In this document: positions 24,132-33,216 of the stretch, piece by piece
How positions within the stretch are numbered: the stretch's first letter is position 1
How the letters are laid out: the number at the start of each line of letters is the position of its first letter
From: Anaerolineales bacterium
Lineage (GTDB): Bacteria > Chloroflexota > Anaerolineae > Anaerolineales > Villigracilaceae
Length of the DNA stretch: 64,000 nucleotides
Direction: 5' to 3'
Assembly (NCBI GenBank): GCA_020060625.1
Contig: JAGUZU010000106.1
Location: forward strand, 1 to 64,000
The notes under the pieces: generated by a model
What the model saw: the letters and a program-made list of their open reading frames with translations, nothing else
The model's database searches: none
Told to the model about the DNA's origin: nothing
Made by a program: the position numbers and the translations under genes

Positions 24132-25268
24132 TTATCTCAGCGCCTGTTCCAAATCTGCAAGCAGGTCGTCCGCGTTTTCGATGCCCACCGAAAGCCGCAC
24201 GAGACCGGGATCAACCTCCAACGTGGAGCCTTGCGTGGAGAGATGTGTCATCGCCGCGGGGACTTCGATCAGTGACTCGACGCCGCCCAATGACTCAGCC
24301 AGTGTAAACAACTTCGTGGATTCGGCGACTTTGACCGCCGCCTCACGCCCGTCTTTCATGATGAAGGAGATCATTCCGCCGCCGTTCCCCATCTGCCGCC
24401 TCGCGATCTGGACCTGTGGATGGCTCTCGTGAAACGGGTAGATCAGCCGTTCGACCTTTTTCTGCTTCTCCAAAAATGCGACGATTTTTTCCGCGTTTTC
24501 AGCGTGACGATCCATGCGCACAGGCAGGGTCTTGATTCCGCGCAGGACGAGGAATGAGTCCATCGGTCCCTGCACGCCGCCGATGGCATTTTGCAGATAG
24601 GCGAGTTGTTCTCCGAGCGCTTTGTCTTTGCCGACAATCGCGCCGCCGACCACATCCGAATGCCCACCGAGATATTTTGTCATCGAGTGGACGACCAGGT
24701 CTGCGCCGAGTTCGAGCGGACGCTGAAGGTATGGTGTGGCGAAGGTGTTATCCACGACGAGGATGGGTTTGTTCGGGTGGCTCTTCACCACCTCCGCCAC
24801 GGCGCGAATGTCCGATACTGCCAGCAGGGGATTGGTGGGCGTTTCCAGCCACACGATGCGGGTTTGCGGAGTCAAGGCTTCGACGAGGTTCTCAGGATCG
24901 GTCGTGTCGGCAAATGTAAAGTCCAGACCGAAGCGGCGCAGTACTTTATCAAAGAGACGGAACGTGCCGCCGTACACGTCATTGCCCGCGACGACATGAT
25001 CGCCTTGCGCAAGCATCCGCAGCACGGTATCCGTTGCAGCCATGCCGGAGGCAAACGCCAACCCCCACTTTCCACTTTCCAACTCTGCAAGACAATCCTG
25101 CAACGCTTTTCGTGTCGGATTCAATGTGCGCGAATATTCGTAGCCCTGACGCGGCTTGCCGATGCCGTCCTGTTTGTACGTGGACGTGAGATAAACGGGC
25201 GTCATCACTGCGCCGTTGTTCGGGTCGGGTTCCTGTCCCGCATGGATGGCGAGAGTTTCAAATTTCAT
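24132..25268 (-). CDS. Cystathionine gamma-synthase/lyase (trans-sulfuration PLP enzyme)
   Basis: 378 residues. The N-terminus MKFETLAIHAGQEPDP, the cofactor-phosphate contact 'GLAFASGMAATDTVL' and the PLP lysine in VVHSMTKYLGGHSDVVGG are those of the Cys/Met metabolism PLP family. The C-terminal VRLSVGIENADDLLADL is also typical. MetB (synthase) and MccB/CGL (lyase) are not distinguishable from motifs alone. Start chosen after AAAGGAGC. With CysM at 9510 it gives the cell two routes linking cysteine and homocysteine. Confidence 0.9.
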   Translation of the reverse strand: MKFETLAIHAGQEPDPNNGAVMTPVYLTSTYKQDGIGKPRQGYEYSRTLNPTRKALQDCLAELESGKWGLAFASGMAATDTVLRMLAQGDHVVAGNDVYGGTFRLFDKVLRRFGLDFTFADTTDPENLVEALTPQTRIVWLETPTNPLLAVSDIRAVAEVVKSHPNKPILVVDNTFATPYLQRPLELGADLVVHSMTKYLGGHSDVVGGAIVGKDKALGEQLAYLQNAIGGVQGPMDSFLVLRGIKTLPVRMDRHAENAEKIVAFLEKQKKVERLIYPFHESHPQVQIARRQMGNGGGMISFIMKDGREAAVKVAESTKLFTLAESLGGVESLIEVPAAMTHLSTQGSTLEVDPGLVRLSVGIENADDLLADLEQALR

Positions 25269-25286
25269 TTTTGCTCCTTTGGTGGA

Positions 25287-25325
25287 TGTCATTGCGAGGC
25301 AGCATTCTTTTGCCGAAGCAATTTC
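25287..25325. repeat. CATTGCGAG-family half element
   Basis: TGTCATTGCGAGGCAGC ... CCGAAGCAATTTC, in the short gap before the DJ-1 gene stop. Confidence 0.6.
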
Positions 25326-25935
25326 ATTTTACTGATAAATGTTCATTGTTCCATGTGTATTGCATTTGCCGCGCGGTCTTGACGGCGAGTTCCTTGCCTG
25401 CGAGTTTCGTGACGAGATGCAGCGCCATTTCGATTCCCGCCGAAATCCCCGCAGAGGTGACGATGCGCCCGTTGTCCACCCAGGGGACGTTTTCTTTTAC
25501 GTCGAGCATTGGAAACATGGATCGCAAATCGGGAATGTCTTCCCAATGCGTTGTACAGGATTGGTCGCGCAAGATGCCTGCCTTTGCCAGTAGGAATGCG
25601 CCCGTACAGACCGAGGCGGTCAGGGTTGTGTTCGCCGAGGTCTTTGCGATCCATTCGATCACGTTTGGCTTTTCCAACTCGCGGATATGGACGCCGCCGG
25701 GGACGATCAACACGTCCATGTTGGGATGATTTTGGATGGTGTAATGCGGCTGGATATTAAAATTCGCCCGCGCAGAAACCACTCTTCCATTTTCAGCGAC
25801 AAGGAAAACCTCGAAAAGTTTTGGATCACCCGGTTTGAGTTTTGCGTTCACCCGCGCGGCAGTGGTGAAGACTTCATAAGGTCCTGCAAAATCGAGCACT
25901 TCCACTTCATCGTAAATATAGATCCCAATGTTCAT
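25324..25935 (-). CDS. DJ-1/PfpI superfamily protein
   Basis: 203 residues (205 if the ATG six bases upstream is used; AAAGGA fits the downstream ATG better). The nucleophile elbow is SVCTGAFLLAKAG, with the acidic residue of 'FAGPYEVF' near residue 20 as in GlxA/isonitrile-hydratase-like DJ-1 proteins without the AraC-type C-terminal DNA-binding domain. Function may be a hydrolase, glyoxalase-like enzyme or isonitrile hydratase; not resolvable here. Confidence 0.85.
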   Translation of the reverse strand: MNIGIYIYDEVEVLDFAGPYEVFTTAARVNAKLKPGDPKLFEVFLVAENGRVVSARANFNIQPHYTIQNHPNMDVLIVPGGVHIRELEKPNVIEWIAKTSANTTLTASVCTGAFLLAKAGILRDQSCTTHWEDIPDLRSMFPMLDVKENVPWVDNGRIVTSAGISAGIEMALHLVTKLAGKELAVKTARQMQYTWNNEHLSVK

Positions 25936-25972
25936 ACGCATCCTTTAAATATTTCGTCGGATTATACCCTTC

Positions 25973-26136
25973 TCACTTCATGATTTTTCCATCACGCGCA
26001 ACCCATACATCCGTGGCGAAGCGTACGATAAAACTGCGGTCGTGGACAATGGCAAGGATCGTCCCGTTGAAATTTCCAGCGCCTTGTCGGAGCGGGTTTG
26101 GTGGGTTGGGTCGTTGAGGTTATGGATACCAAGCAC
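25973..26136 (-). pseudogene. Eroded ABC-F ATPase gene: N-terminus joined to C-terminus by a large deletion
   Basis: From a GTG at 26136 with a good Shine-Dalgarno (AGGAG) the frame reads VLGIHNLNDPTHQTRSDKALE. This looks like an ABC-F first strand run directly into the post-Walker-B 'DEPTNHLD...ALE' region. After a one-base frameshift it continues FNGTILAIVHDRSF, FATDVWVARDGKIMK and stop, the H-loop and end of an ABC-F protein (ribosome-protection or antibiotic-resistance class). About 500 codons are missing. The regulatory leader upstream is intact (see 26143-26250). Confidence 0.7.
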
Positions 26137-26250
26137 GGTGACTCCTAAACTTTAAACAAAAAAACCGGGGGCAAGCCCTCGGCTGATGAACACAGCAGGA
26201 TTATCCGAAGTGCAAGTTTAGGAAATCTTCTCCATGTCAGTTCTCCTTTT
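26137..26250 (-). promoter_or_regulatory. Ribosome-mediated attenuator leader of the lost ABC-F gene
   Basis: Reading the minus strand: Shine-Dalgarno AAAAGGAG, a five-residue leader ORF MEKIS-stop (26235-26218), a GC hairpin CCGAGGGC/GCCCCCGG followed by T7 (26182-26157), then TTTAGGAG of the ABC-F start. The ten bases spanning the leader stop (TCCTAAACTT) are the exact reverse complement of the ten spanning the ABC-F Shine-Dalgarno (26143-26152), so the leader can mask it. This is the layout of drug-inducible attenuators of ABC-F and erm genes. Confidence 0.65.
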
Positions 26251-26449
26251 CGACGGGCGCGATTGTATCACAATGGTGTAAACTTAAGAATTGTTTCGGC
26301 ATCAATGGATTTATAAATTAGATATCTTGCAAAAGTCGTCTGTAGGTCAGGCTTTTAGCCTGACGCTCTTCTGAAAATTGATATACGGCGGGTTGAAAAC
26401 CCGCCTTACAAATACTTATTGCAAGAGGTCTATTTATCGAGAGGCAACC
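26251..26449. repeat. Intergenic region with a composite palindromic element
   Basis: Between CTTGCAA (26326-26332) and TTGCAAG (26419-26425) lie two palindromes, GTAGGTCAGGC..GCCTGACGC (26342-26366) and GGCGGGTTGAAAACCCGCC (26387-26405). The end repeats plus inner palindromes suggest a small non-autonomous mobile element (about 100 bases). No gene. Confidence 0.5.
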
Positions 26450-27295
26450 ATGACAAAGAAAATTCTGGCAGTGCTGGCACACCCCGATGACGAGTCCTTC
26501 GGCTTGGGCGGGACGCTGGCGTTGTATGCAAAGCGCGGTTATGAGACCTATTACGTCTGCGCCACGCGCGGCGAGGCTGGCACGGTGGACGAGGAGCATC
26601 TTAACGGTTTCAAGGACACGGCGGAACTTCGCACGCATGAGTTGATGAATGCGGCAAAACATCTGGGCTTGAAGGAGGTCTTCTTTTTGGGCTACCGCGA
26701 TTCTGGCATGCCCGGCATGGAAGAGAACAACCACCCCGACGCGCAGATTCAGCATCCCATCGAGGAGGTGGCGGGCAAGGTTGTGAAATACATCCGCAGG
26801 TTGAAACCCGATATCGTCATTACGTTTGACCCGATTGGAGGATACAGACATCCCGACCATATCCACATCCACAAGGCGACGGTGTTCGCCTTTGCAAATG
26901 CGGATAACGCCTCTTTCTATCCCGAAGCGGGCGAGCCGTTCAAGCCGCAGGCGTTGTACTTTCAGGTCTTTCCGCGCTGGTTTTTGCGGGTGATGACGCG
27001 CGTCATGCCCATCTTCGGCAAAGACCCGGCGAAGTGGGGGCGCAATGGCGATATCAACTTGAAGGAACTCGCCGAAGTGGATTTCCCTGTGCATGTGCGA
27101 TTGAATGTCCGCTCGGTGGATAAGGAGAAGCGGCTGGCGTCCGCTGCGCACACCTCACAAGGCGGGATCGGAATGCGGCGCGGACTGATGGGATTCATCA
27201 CCAAAGTATTTGGCGAAAAAGAGGATTTCATGCGCGCCTATCCGCCTGTGGAAGACGGGTTCAAAATGAAGCGCGACTTGTTCGACGGATTTTAA
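26450..27295 (+). CDS. PIG-L/LmbE-family deacetylase
   Basis: 281 residues. Zinc motif AHPDDESFG near residue 11 and the second metal site in GGYRHPDHIHIH (about residues 126-137) are diagnostic. These enzymes remove the acetyl group from N-acetylglucosaminyl compounds (mycothiol/bacillithiol precursors, GlcNAc-lipids). The exact substrate is unknown. The Shine-Dalgarno GAGAGG precedes the ATG. Stands alone between repeat-rich regions. Confidence 0.88.
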   Translation: MTKKILAVLAHPDDESFGLGGTLALYAKRGYETYYVCATRGEAGTVDEEHLNGFKDTAELRTHELMNAAKHLGLKEVFFLGYRDSGMPGMEENNHPDAQIQHPIEEVAGKVVKYIRRLKPDIVITFDPIGGYRHPDHIHIHKATVFAFANADNASFYPEAGEPFKPQALYFQVFPRWFLRVMTRVMPIFGKDPAKWGRNGDINLKELAEVDFPVHVRLNVRSVDKEKRLASAAHTSQGGIGMRRGLMGFITKVFGEKEDFMRAYPPVEDGFKMKRDLFDGF

Positions 27296-27684
27296 TTGCC
27301 CACCACTCATCAAGATTCTTTGGGTATCGCTGTGATTTTTGTACACGGACAACACGGATGGCACGGAAAGCCCTTTGATTACGCTCTTGTGTCCGTGTTT
27401 TTTGCGAAGTTTGCGTTCCCAAAAGGGTAATCAGAATAATTCCCAAAGCGCCTTCATAAATTGGCTCTTTGGTATTTGGTGGGGTTCCCTTTTTTTTTCA
27501 CCACAGAGATCACGGAGTCCACAGAGAAAAACCTTTAAAAAATCTCCGTGCTCTCTGTGCGCTCTGTGGTAAATAGGGTATTACCCCACTTAATCCTGAA
27601 GAGCCCATAAATTCAGGGTGATATTCTCCATCTACTGGGTATAATTGTCTCGTCGTCATTGATATTGATGAAAGCAGAGGTCAA
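27296..27684. repeat. Gene-free region with two dispersed-type inverted repeats
   Basis: ACACGGACA (27345-27353) pairs with TGTCCGTGT (27392-27400) and may end the PIG-L transcript (T6 follows). A second, ACCACAGAG...CTCTGTGGT with inner CACGGAG/CTCCGTG (27500-27570), belongs to a repeat type with CACAGAG arms. No coding potential seen. Confidence 0.65.
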
Positions 27685-28026
27685 ATGCCAGAACGACGAA
27701 CCGCCCCGCGTAAGAAGGTTTCCTTTTACATGCGCGTCCTGAACGACGACACGCAGGAGATTCTTGGTCAGATGGTGGAGATCAGCATGGTCGGCTTGAG
27801 GCTGGAAACGGTGGAGCCTGTGCCGTTGCAAAAGGATTACTACCTGCGCCTCGAACTCACCCCCGACCTGGGAAGCATCCCCTATATCGTTTTTCTCGCC
27901 CGCTCGAAATGGATCAAACCGGACGATATTCAACCCAATTTGTATCAGGTGGGCTTTGAGTTTGTTGAAATTCTCCCGGAAGACAGGCAGGTCTTCCAAC
28001 GCATTCTCGAAAAATACGCCGCCTGA
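27685..28026 (+). CDS. PilZ-domain protein
   Basis: 113 residues. The c-di-GMP-binding motif RRTAPRKKV (an RxxxR element) at residues 4-12 and 'ISMVGLRLETVEP' (the D/N-x-S-x-x-G position) match PilZ. Likely a stand-alone c-di-GMP receptor affecting surface behaviour. The Asp/Asn of the second motif is replaced (EISMVGL), so affinity is uncertain. Its last codons run into the terminator stem. Confidence 0.8.
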   Translation: MPERRTAPRKKVSFYMRVLNDDTQEILGQMVEISMVGLRLETVEPVPLQKDYYLRLELTPDLGSIPYIVFLARSKWIKPDDIQPNLYQVGFEFVEILPEDRQVFQRILEKYAA

Positions 28027-28046
28027 TTTGGCGGCGTATTTTTCTT
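28013..28046. terminator. Strong terminator overlapping the pilZ stop
   Basis: AATACGCCGCC/GGCGGCGTATT stem, T-run on the plus side and A-run on the other, so usable from both convergent genes. Confidence 0.9.
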
Positions 28047-29586
28047 ATTTGGCTGGATAAACGCCGGTAACATAGTCCACCCTGAAAAGATTGCGGATGG
28101 TGGACACGTAGGCGATGCCGTTTTCCACATCCAATGCAATGGTTCGGATCCATGGTCCCAGATAAAAACTGGCAAGGGGCTCATTTGTATTCAGGTCAAT
28201 GACCTGCATTCTGTTGTTGATAAAATTTCCAACCAGCAATACATTTCTTACAGGATCAACCGCCAGCGTGCGGTCTCCGAAACTTGCGGGAATCTTCCCC
28301 CTGAATTCGAGCGTTTCGGCGTCGTAGCGAAGGATCGCTCCATCCAGCGGCGAGGCGACCAAAACTTCGGAGGCGGCGGGTGAAAAAGCCATCCTATCTG
28401 TCCTCTGGCTGGTTTCCACCCGTTGAACCGTCTGATGCTTCTGTGTGTCCCATGCCACGAGATAGGTATCCTTGAACGAATTGAAATACATGCGCGGCTC
28501 ATCGGGATGAAAGATTAGGAAAGCTGTTGGGATCACGGGCAGGGGAATGGTGGCAATGACCTCTCCGCTTTCCCGGTCGAACATGAAGAACGGCGTACCC
28601 GTTTTCCGGTCGGCTTCCGAGGCGACGACAATGCTGTCCGTATTGCGATCCCACGCAACCCAAACGTCGCCGGGGGATATGTCATTTACCGGAACAGACC
28701 GGAAGGATTCCAACGTGAACGCGTCGAGGTAAAGCAACTCGCCGGTTTCGGTTTTCAGCGCGTAAATTTCCTGCCGCTCCGGGTTGAATGCAAAACTTTG
28801 TGTCTTCCCGATTTCCGTGATCGACCTGATTGGCGGCTTGTCGAGTTGGTTTACGTCGAACGCCAGCAGGTATCTTGTCCCATGCCCGACAGCGTACAAC
28901 ATGCCCTGCTCCCGGTTCAGTTCGATCCAGTTGTATCCGCCCTGCGCGAACTTTTGCACGGACGGGCTGGCATGGAGTTTTTCGCCGAGGGTCAACACCC
29001 GCTGGCTGTTGAACGGAGTCAGCACAAAGACCCAATAAACGGACACAAGCAGGATGCCCGCAAGCCGCGTTGATTTGATCGGATACCCGCCCCTGATTTT
29101 TTTCGTCAGCCAAAAGATATACGCCTGCGGCAGCAACGCCTCCACCCACCCGACGCCTGCCATGCAGATCACATCCATCAGCCGCCCCGACAGTTTTTTG
29201 AGCAGGCTCTCAGGCAGGCTGTTCGCCGCCAGAATGATCGTCGCAATGAAAGCGCGGGCGAATGCGTTTGGCGTTAAAAGTAAAAAATCGAACGAAAGGT
29301 AGATGACTAAAAACGCGCCGGACAGAAAAAGGACATATCTCAAAACCGCGTTTGAGACGATCTTTTGGCTCAACCAATATCCGATCCCCAAACCAAGCAC
29401 GCAAGCCAGATAAAGCAGGAACCTTGTGGAAAACGTCCCCGCCGTGTACACGACGAAATCAATCGCTTCGCCCAGCCCGAATTGATCGTCAATAAAAATA
29501 ATAACTTTATCCCGCATCAGGTAGAGAGCCAATGCAAGCAATGGCGGGCGGATCGCCGCCCAAAGAATCAAACCCGTTTTTTTCAT
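28045..29586 (-). CDS. Membrane protein with a C-terminal YVTN-like propeller
   Basis: 513 residues. Residues 1-200 contain about five to six membrane helices, then from about 225 a seven-bladed-type repeat region ('YLLAFDVNQLDKPPI', 'ILRYDAETLEFRGKI', 'VIDLNTNEPLASFYL') as in YVTN/lactonase propellers. No catalytic residues recognised. Only three bases separate it from the amidase stop upstream, so it is cotranscribed with the amidase. Confidence 0.75.
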   Translation of the reverse strand: MKKTGLILWAAIRPPLLALALYLMRDKVIIFIDDQFGLGEAIDFVVYTAGTFSTRFLLYLACVLGLGIGYWLSQKIVSNAVLRYVLFLSGAFLVIYLSFDFLLLTPNAFARAFIATIILAANSLPESLLKKLSGRLMDVICMAGVGWVEALLPQAYIFWLTKKIRGGYPIKSTRLAGILLVSVYWVFVLTPFNSQRVLTLGEKLHASPSVQKFAQGGYNWIELNREQGMLYAVGHGTRYLLAFDVNQLDKPPIRSITEIGKTQSFAFNPERQEIYALKTETGELLYLDAFTLESFRSVPVNDISPGDVWVAWDRNTDSIVVASEADRKTGTPFFMFDRESGEVIATIPLPVIPTAFLIFHPDEPRMYFNSFKDTYLVAWDTQKHQTVQRVETSQRTDRMAFSPAASEVLVASPLDGAILRYDAETLEFRGKIPASFGDRTLAVDPVRNVLLVGNFINNRMQVIDLNTNEPLASFYLGPWIRTIALDVENGIAYVSTIRNLFRVDYVTGVYPAK

Positions 29587-29589
29587 GAA

Positions 29590-30960
29590 CTATTCCGAGA
29601 CGAGATCGGGTTTTTGTTTGTGCCACTCGACGGCTTGTTGATAGGCATACCCCGCGCGCAGCGCTCCCGACTCGTTCCACGCGCGCGAAACGATTTGCAA
29701 CCCAATGGGAAGCCCCTCGCTGCTAAACCCGCACGGGACAGAAAGCGCGGGCAGTCCGGTCAGGTTGAAGGGCGCGGTGAAGCGGGTCAACTGGCGGGCG
29801 CGTTCGACGGCGTTTTCCCCTTCCAAGACCGGCGCGGTGATGGGCGTGCTGGGAAGCAGGAGTACGTCATAGTCGTCGAACAATAATTCGCATCTCCGCC
29901 GGATTTCAGCCTGCGCGCGCCTCGCAAGCGCATACTCGCTGGAAGTGAATCCCGCTCCCGTTTCCAGCCGCTGGCGCACGTCCTCGCCGAACCAATCGGG
30001 ATGTTCCTTCAGCCGCTCCCGGTGGAAGGCGGCTCCATCTGCCTGGGTCATGATGGCGTTGGCAATGGCGGCTTCCTTGAGAAAATCCACGTTGATTTCC
30101 TCGATGACCGCGCCCTGCTCTTCCAACACCTTTGCCGCCGCGCGGACGGCTTGTAAAACTTCGGGGTCTGCCGCTTCTTCGATGAAATGCCCGATTGCCA
30201 GGGCGAATTTCCGTTCGCGGATTGGATCGCGCAAATGACTGGAGTAATCGCCGGGCAGTGTTTTGACGGAAGCGGGGTCGAGTTCGTCATATCCGCCCAT
30301 CACTTGAAGCATCAAAGCCGCGTCTTCCACTTTGCGCGTAATCGGTCCGGCATGGTCGAGGTTCCAGGAAAGCGGCAGGATGCCCCGCAAACTGACGCGC
30401 CCATAAGTTGGCTTGAGTCCCACCACGCCGCACAGGGAAGCCGGGATGCGGATCGAGCCGCCGGTGTCGGTGCCAAGCGCGGCAAGCGCCATGCCTGTTG
30501 CCACTGCCACGGCGCTTCCGCCGGAGGAACCGCCGGGCGTGCGGGCGATGTCCCAGGGATTTCTGCATGCGCCAAAATGTGGATTATTGTTTGTCACACC
30601 GAGAGCGATTTCGTGGGTGTTCGTTTTGCCAATGATGAATGCTCCCGCCTTTTTTATCTTTTGGACGACGACGGCATCTTCTTCCGGCACGCGATCTGCA
30701 AAGAATTTCGAGCCGCCTGTCGTGCGGATGCCTTTTGTGTCGTACAAATCTTTTACTGCCACGGGAAGCCCGAACAAGGGCATGCTTCCGTTGCCGGGTA
30801 GTTCTGCTGCTTCCGGCGGGATCACGGTGATGAACGCATTAAGCGTCGGGTTGAGACGCTCGATTTGACGGTAACAGGCTGCGGCGAGGTCTGAGGCGTC
30901 CATCTGTTTGCTTTTGATCAGGTTGCGTTGATCGGAGAGGGATAAGGCGTCAAAGTCCAT
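29590..30960 (-). CDS. Amidase-signature enzyme (GatA-like)
   Basis: 456 residues. The Ser-cisSer-Lys triad is seen in VAVKDLYDTKG (Lys), TPGGSSGGSAVAVA (cis-Ser) and DTGGSIRIPASLCG (nucleophile Ser). Length and 'GLKPTYGRVSLRGILPLSW' fit both GatA of the Glu-tRNA amidotransferase and free amidases. GatC/GatB are not adjacent, so a stand-alone amidase is more likely. TATAAT lies six bases before the ATG (leaderless). Confidence 0.88.
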   Translation of the reverse strand: MDFDALSLSDQRNLIKSKQMDASDLAAACYRQIERLNPTLNAFITVIPPEAAELPGNGSMPLFGLPVAVKDLYDTKGIRTTGGSKFFADRVPEEDAVVVQKIKKAGAFIIGKTNTHEIALGVTNNNPHFGACRNPWDIARTPGGSSGGSAVAVATGMALAALGTDTGGSIRIPASLCGVVGLKPTYGRVSLRGILPLSWNLDHAGPITRKVEDAALMLQVMGGYDELDPASVKTLPGDYSSHLRDPIRERKFALAIGHFIEEAADPEVLQAVRAAAKVLEEQGAVIEEINVDFLKEAAIANAIMTQADGAAFHRERLKEHPDWFGEDVRQRLETGAGFTSSEYALARRAQAEIRRRCELLFDDYDVLLLPSTPITAPVLEGENAVERARQLTRFTAPFNLTGLPALSVPCGFSSEGLPIGLQIVSRAWNESGALRAGYAYQQAVEWHKQKPDLVSE

Positions 30961-30966
30961 ATTTTA

Positions 30967-30972
30967 ATTATA
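30967..30972 (-). promoter_or_regulatory. -10 box of a leaderless transcript (amidase)
   Basis: TATAAT on the minus strand, six bases before the ATG at 30960. Confidence 0.55.
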
Positions 30973-31010
30973 CGCAATCGGAATGTTTTCCCCATAGCCT
31001 ATCTGTACTG

Positions 31011-31042
31011 AAAAAGTAGGTCACGCGCGGGGCGTGACCTAC
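31011..31042 (-). terminator. Palindromic terminator of fhs
   Basis: GTAGGTCACGC/GCGTGACCTAC stem followed by T5 on the minus strand, 26 bases after the fhs stop. The GTAGGTC cap links it to the repeats at 44 and 26342. Confidence 0.8.
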
Positions 31043-31067
31043 AATCTTGTCTGGAGGTCTGCATCCG

Positions 31068-33122
31068 TTAGAAGAGACCGACCACTTTGCCTGTCTTCAG
31101 ATCCAGGTCCACGTCGTAGAAGACGGGGCGGGTTGGCAGACCGGGCATGGTGCGCATTTCGCCGAGCAATGGGTAAAGGAAACCGGCTCCGGCGGAGGCG
31201 CGAATCTCGCGCACGGTGACACGGAAGCCCGTGGGCGCGCCCTTGACCGCCGCATTGTCGGTGAAGGAGAGATGAGTCTTCGCCATACAGATCGGGAGAT
31301 TGTCGAACCCAAGGCGGGTGTAGCGCTCGATCTGTTCCTCGGCTTCGGGGGTGTAGTCCACGCCGTCGGTGCGATAAATTTCGCGGGCGATGGTCTCGAT
31401 CTTTTCTTTGATGCCGGTTGATTCGAGATCATACAGGAACTCGAAGTTGCTGGGTTTTTCCGCGGCTTTGACTACAGCTTCCGCCAGCGCTTTCGCGCCT
31501 TTGCCGCCGTCTGCCCAGTGGGTGGAGACGACCGCATCCATGGCGCCCATCTTGAGCGATGCTTCGCGGACGAGTTCCACTTCGGCGGGGGTGTCGGTTG
31601 CAAACGAATTGACTGCCACGACTACGTTCACGCCGAATTTGAGCGCGTTTTGAATGTGGCGTTCGAGGTTGGGCAGACCGGCGCGGAGCAGGTCGAGGTT
31701 TTCGTCGGTATATTCAGGCGCGAGAGGTTTGCCAGCCACCACTTTGGGTCCGCCGCCGTGCATCTTGAGAGCGCGGATGGTGGCGACCAGCACAACGACC
31801 TGCGGGATCAAGCCTGAATAGCGGCATTTGATGTTGAAGAATTTTTCCATGCCGATGTCCGCGCCAAAGCCGGATTCGGTGACGACGAAGCCGTTCTTGC
31901 CGACGAGTTTGAGGGCGATCTTGTCCGCGATGATGGAACTGTTGCCGTGCGCGATGTTGGCGAAGGGTCCCGCATGGACCATCGCGGGGGTGCCTTCCAG
32001 CGTTTGCATCAGGTTGGGCTTGATGGCGTCCTTCATCAGCACGGTCACCGCGCCAGCCACGCCGAGATCTTCCGCAGTGACGGCTTCGCCGCGTTTGTTC
32101 GTGGCTACAACCATCCTGCCGAAACGGTCTCGCATGTCTTCCAGCGAAGAGGTCAACGCCAGGATCGCCATGATCTCGGAAGCGACGGTGATGTCGTACC
32201 CGGAGCGATGATCGTGCCCCGCTTCATCCTTGCCCAGACCAACCTGGATTTCGCGCAGGAAGCGGTCGTTGACGTCTATGACGCGCCGCCAGGTGATGGT
32301 GGACTCGTCGATGTCCAACCGCGCGAAGCGGCTGCGTTCTTCGGGGGTCAGGTCGTTGGGATTGGTTTTGGTGATGCCGAGTTTTTTCAAACGTCTCAGC
32401 ATGGTGGGGGAGAACTTGCGATTGCCTTTTTTATCCACCGGGCAGAGCGCGTTGAACAATTTTTCGTCGTCCTGGTTCTTTTCGTGCATAACGCGCACAT
32501 CCAGCGCTGCCGCCACGAGGTTATGAGCGGCGGTGATGGCGTGGATGTCGCCGGTCAGGTGCAGGTTGAAATCTTCCATCGGGATGATCTGCGAATACCC
32601 GCCGCCTGCCGCGCCGCCCTTGATGCCGAAGGTCGGTCCCTGCGAAGGCTGGCGGATGGCGGCAATGACCTTTTTGCCCAAATGCGCGCCAAGCGCCTGC
32701 GCAAGACCGACCGTGGTGGTGGTCTTCCCTTCGCCGAGCGGCGTGGGCGTGATGGCGGTCACGTCGACATATTTGCCGTTCGGCTTGTTTTTCATGCGTT
32801 CCAAGATCTCAAGTTTGATCTTGGCTTTGTAAGGTCCAAACAACTCCAGTTCGTTTTCACGCACCCCGAGTTCTTCGGCGATCTGTAAAACCGGTTTGAG
32901 TTTTGCGGCTTGCGCGATCTCGATATCGGATGGCACTGGGCGCAGGAGTTTGAGTTTGGTCGGTTGAAAAGCCGCCTTTACGAAAGCGGTTTTCTTTACG
33001 GTCTTTTTTACCGCCGCCTTCTTGACCGTTGCCTTTTTGACTGCGGCCTTCTTGGCGACGATCTTCCTCGCTTTCGCCTTTGCCCTTGTAACCTTCTTCT
33101 TGGGTTTCGCTTTGGTTGCCAT
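31068..33122 (-). CDS. fhs: Formate-tetrahydrofolate ligase, long form with a histone-H1-like N-terminal tail
   Basis: 684 residues. The P-loop is [13 protein letters not shown], and '[22 protein letters not shown]' and '[18 protein letters not shown]' are hallmark motifs. It makes 10-formyl-THF from formate, THF and ATP. The catalytic part (about 620 residues) reads like the synthetase domain of eukaryotic C1-THF synthase, longer than the usual bacterial enzyme (about 555). Residues 1-55 are an extra tail almost only of Lys, Ala, Val and Thr ([17 protein letters not shown]), like histone H1 or bacterial KAA-repeat proteins. A later start is possible but the first ATG has AAGGAGAC. The tail may be nucleic-acid binding; this is inference. 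Confidence 0.93.
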   Translation of the reverse strand: MATKAKPKKKVTRAKAKARKIVAKKAAVKKATVKKAAVKKTVKKTAFVKAAFQPTKLKLLRPVPSDIEIAQAAKLKPVLQIAEELGVRENELELFGPYKAKIKLEILERMKNKPNGKYVDVTAITPTPLGEGKTTTTVGLAQALGAHLGKKVIAAIRQPSQGPTFGIKGGAAGGGYSQIIPMEDFNLHLTGDIHAITAAHNLVAAALDVRVMHEKNQDDEKLFNALCPVDKKGNRKFSPTMLRRLKKLGITKTNPNDLTPEERSRFARLDIDESTITWRRVIDVNDRFLREIQVGLGKDEAGHDHRSGYDITVASEIMAILALTSSLEDMRDRFGRMVVATNKRGEAVTAEDLGVAGAVTVLMKDAIKPNLMQTLEGTPAMVHAGPFANIAHGNSSIIADKIALKLVGKNGFVVTESGFGADIGMEKFFNIKCRYSGLIPQVVVLVATIRALKMHGGGPKVVAGKPLAPEYTDENLDLLRAGLPNLERHIQNALKFGVNVVVAVNSFATDTPAEVELVREASLKMGAMDAVVSTHWADGGKGAKALAEAVVKAAEKPSNFEFLYDLESTGIKEKIETIAREIYRTDGVDYTPEAEEQIERYTRLGFDNLPICMAKTHLSFTDNAAVKGAPTGFRVTVREIRASAGAGFLYPLLGEMRTMPGLPTRPVFYDVDLDLKTGKVVGLF

Positions 33123-33216
33123 TGGGTCTCCTTGAAATTATATATAATCCCGGACTTTCCTATTATCTTAATAATTCACAAAAAAATCAAGAGTGTTTCG
33201 TCATATTTTTGTCATG

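Noticed and set aside
26321..26430. Possible CRISPR repeats or attachment site
   Set aside because: The palindromes differ in sequence and there is no regular spacer pattern, tRNA or integrase; a small palindromic mobile element fits better.
29590..30960. GatA subunit of the Glu-tRNA amidotransferase
   Set aside because: Motifs cannot exclude it, but gatB and gatC are not nearby and the neighbour is a propeller membrane protein, so only a general amidase call is justified.
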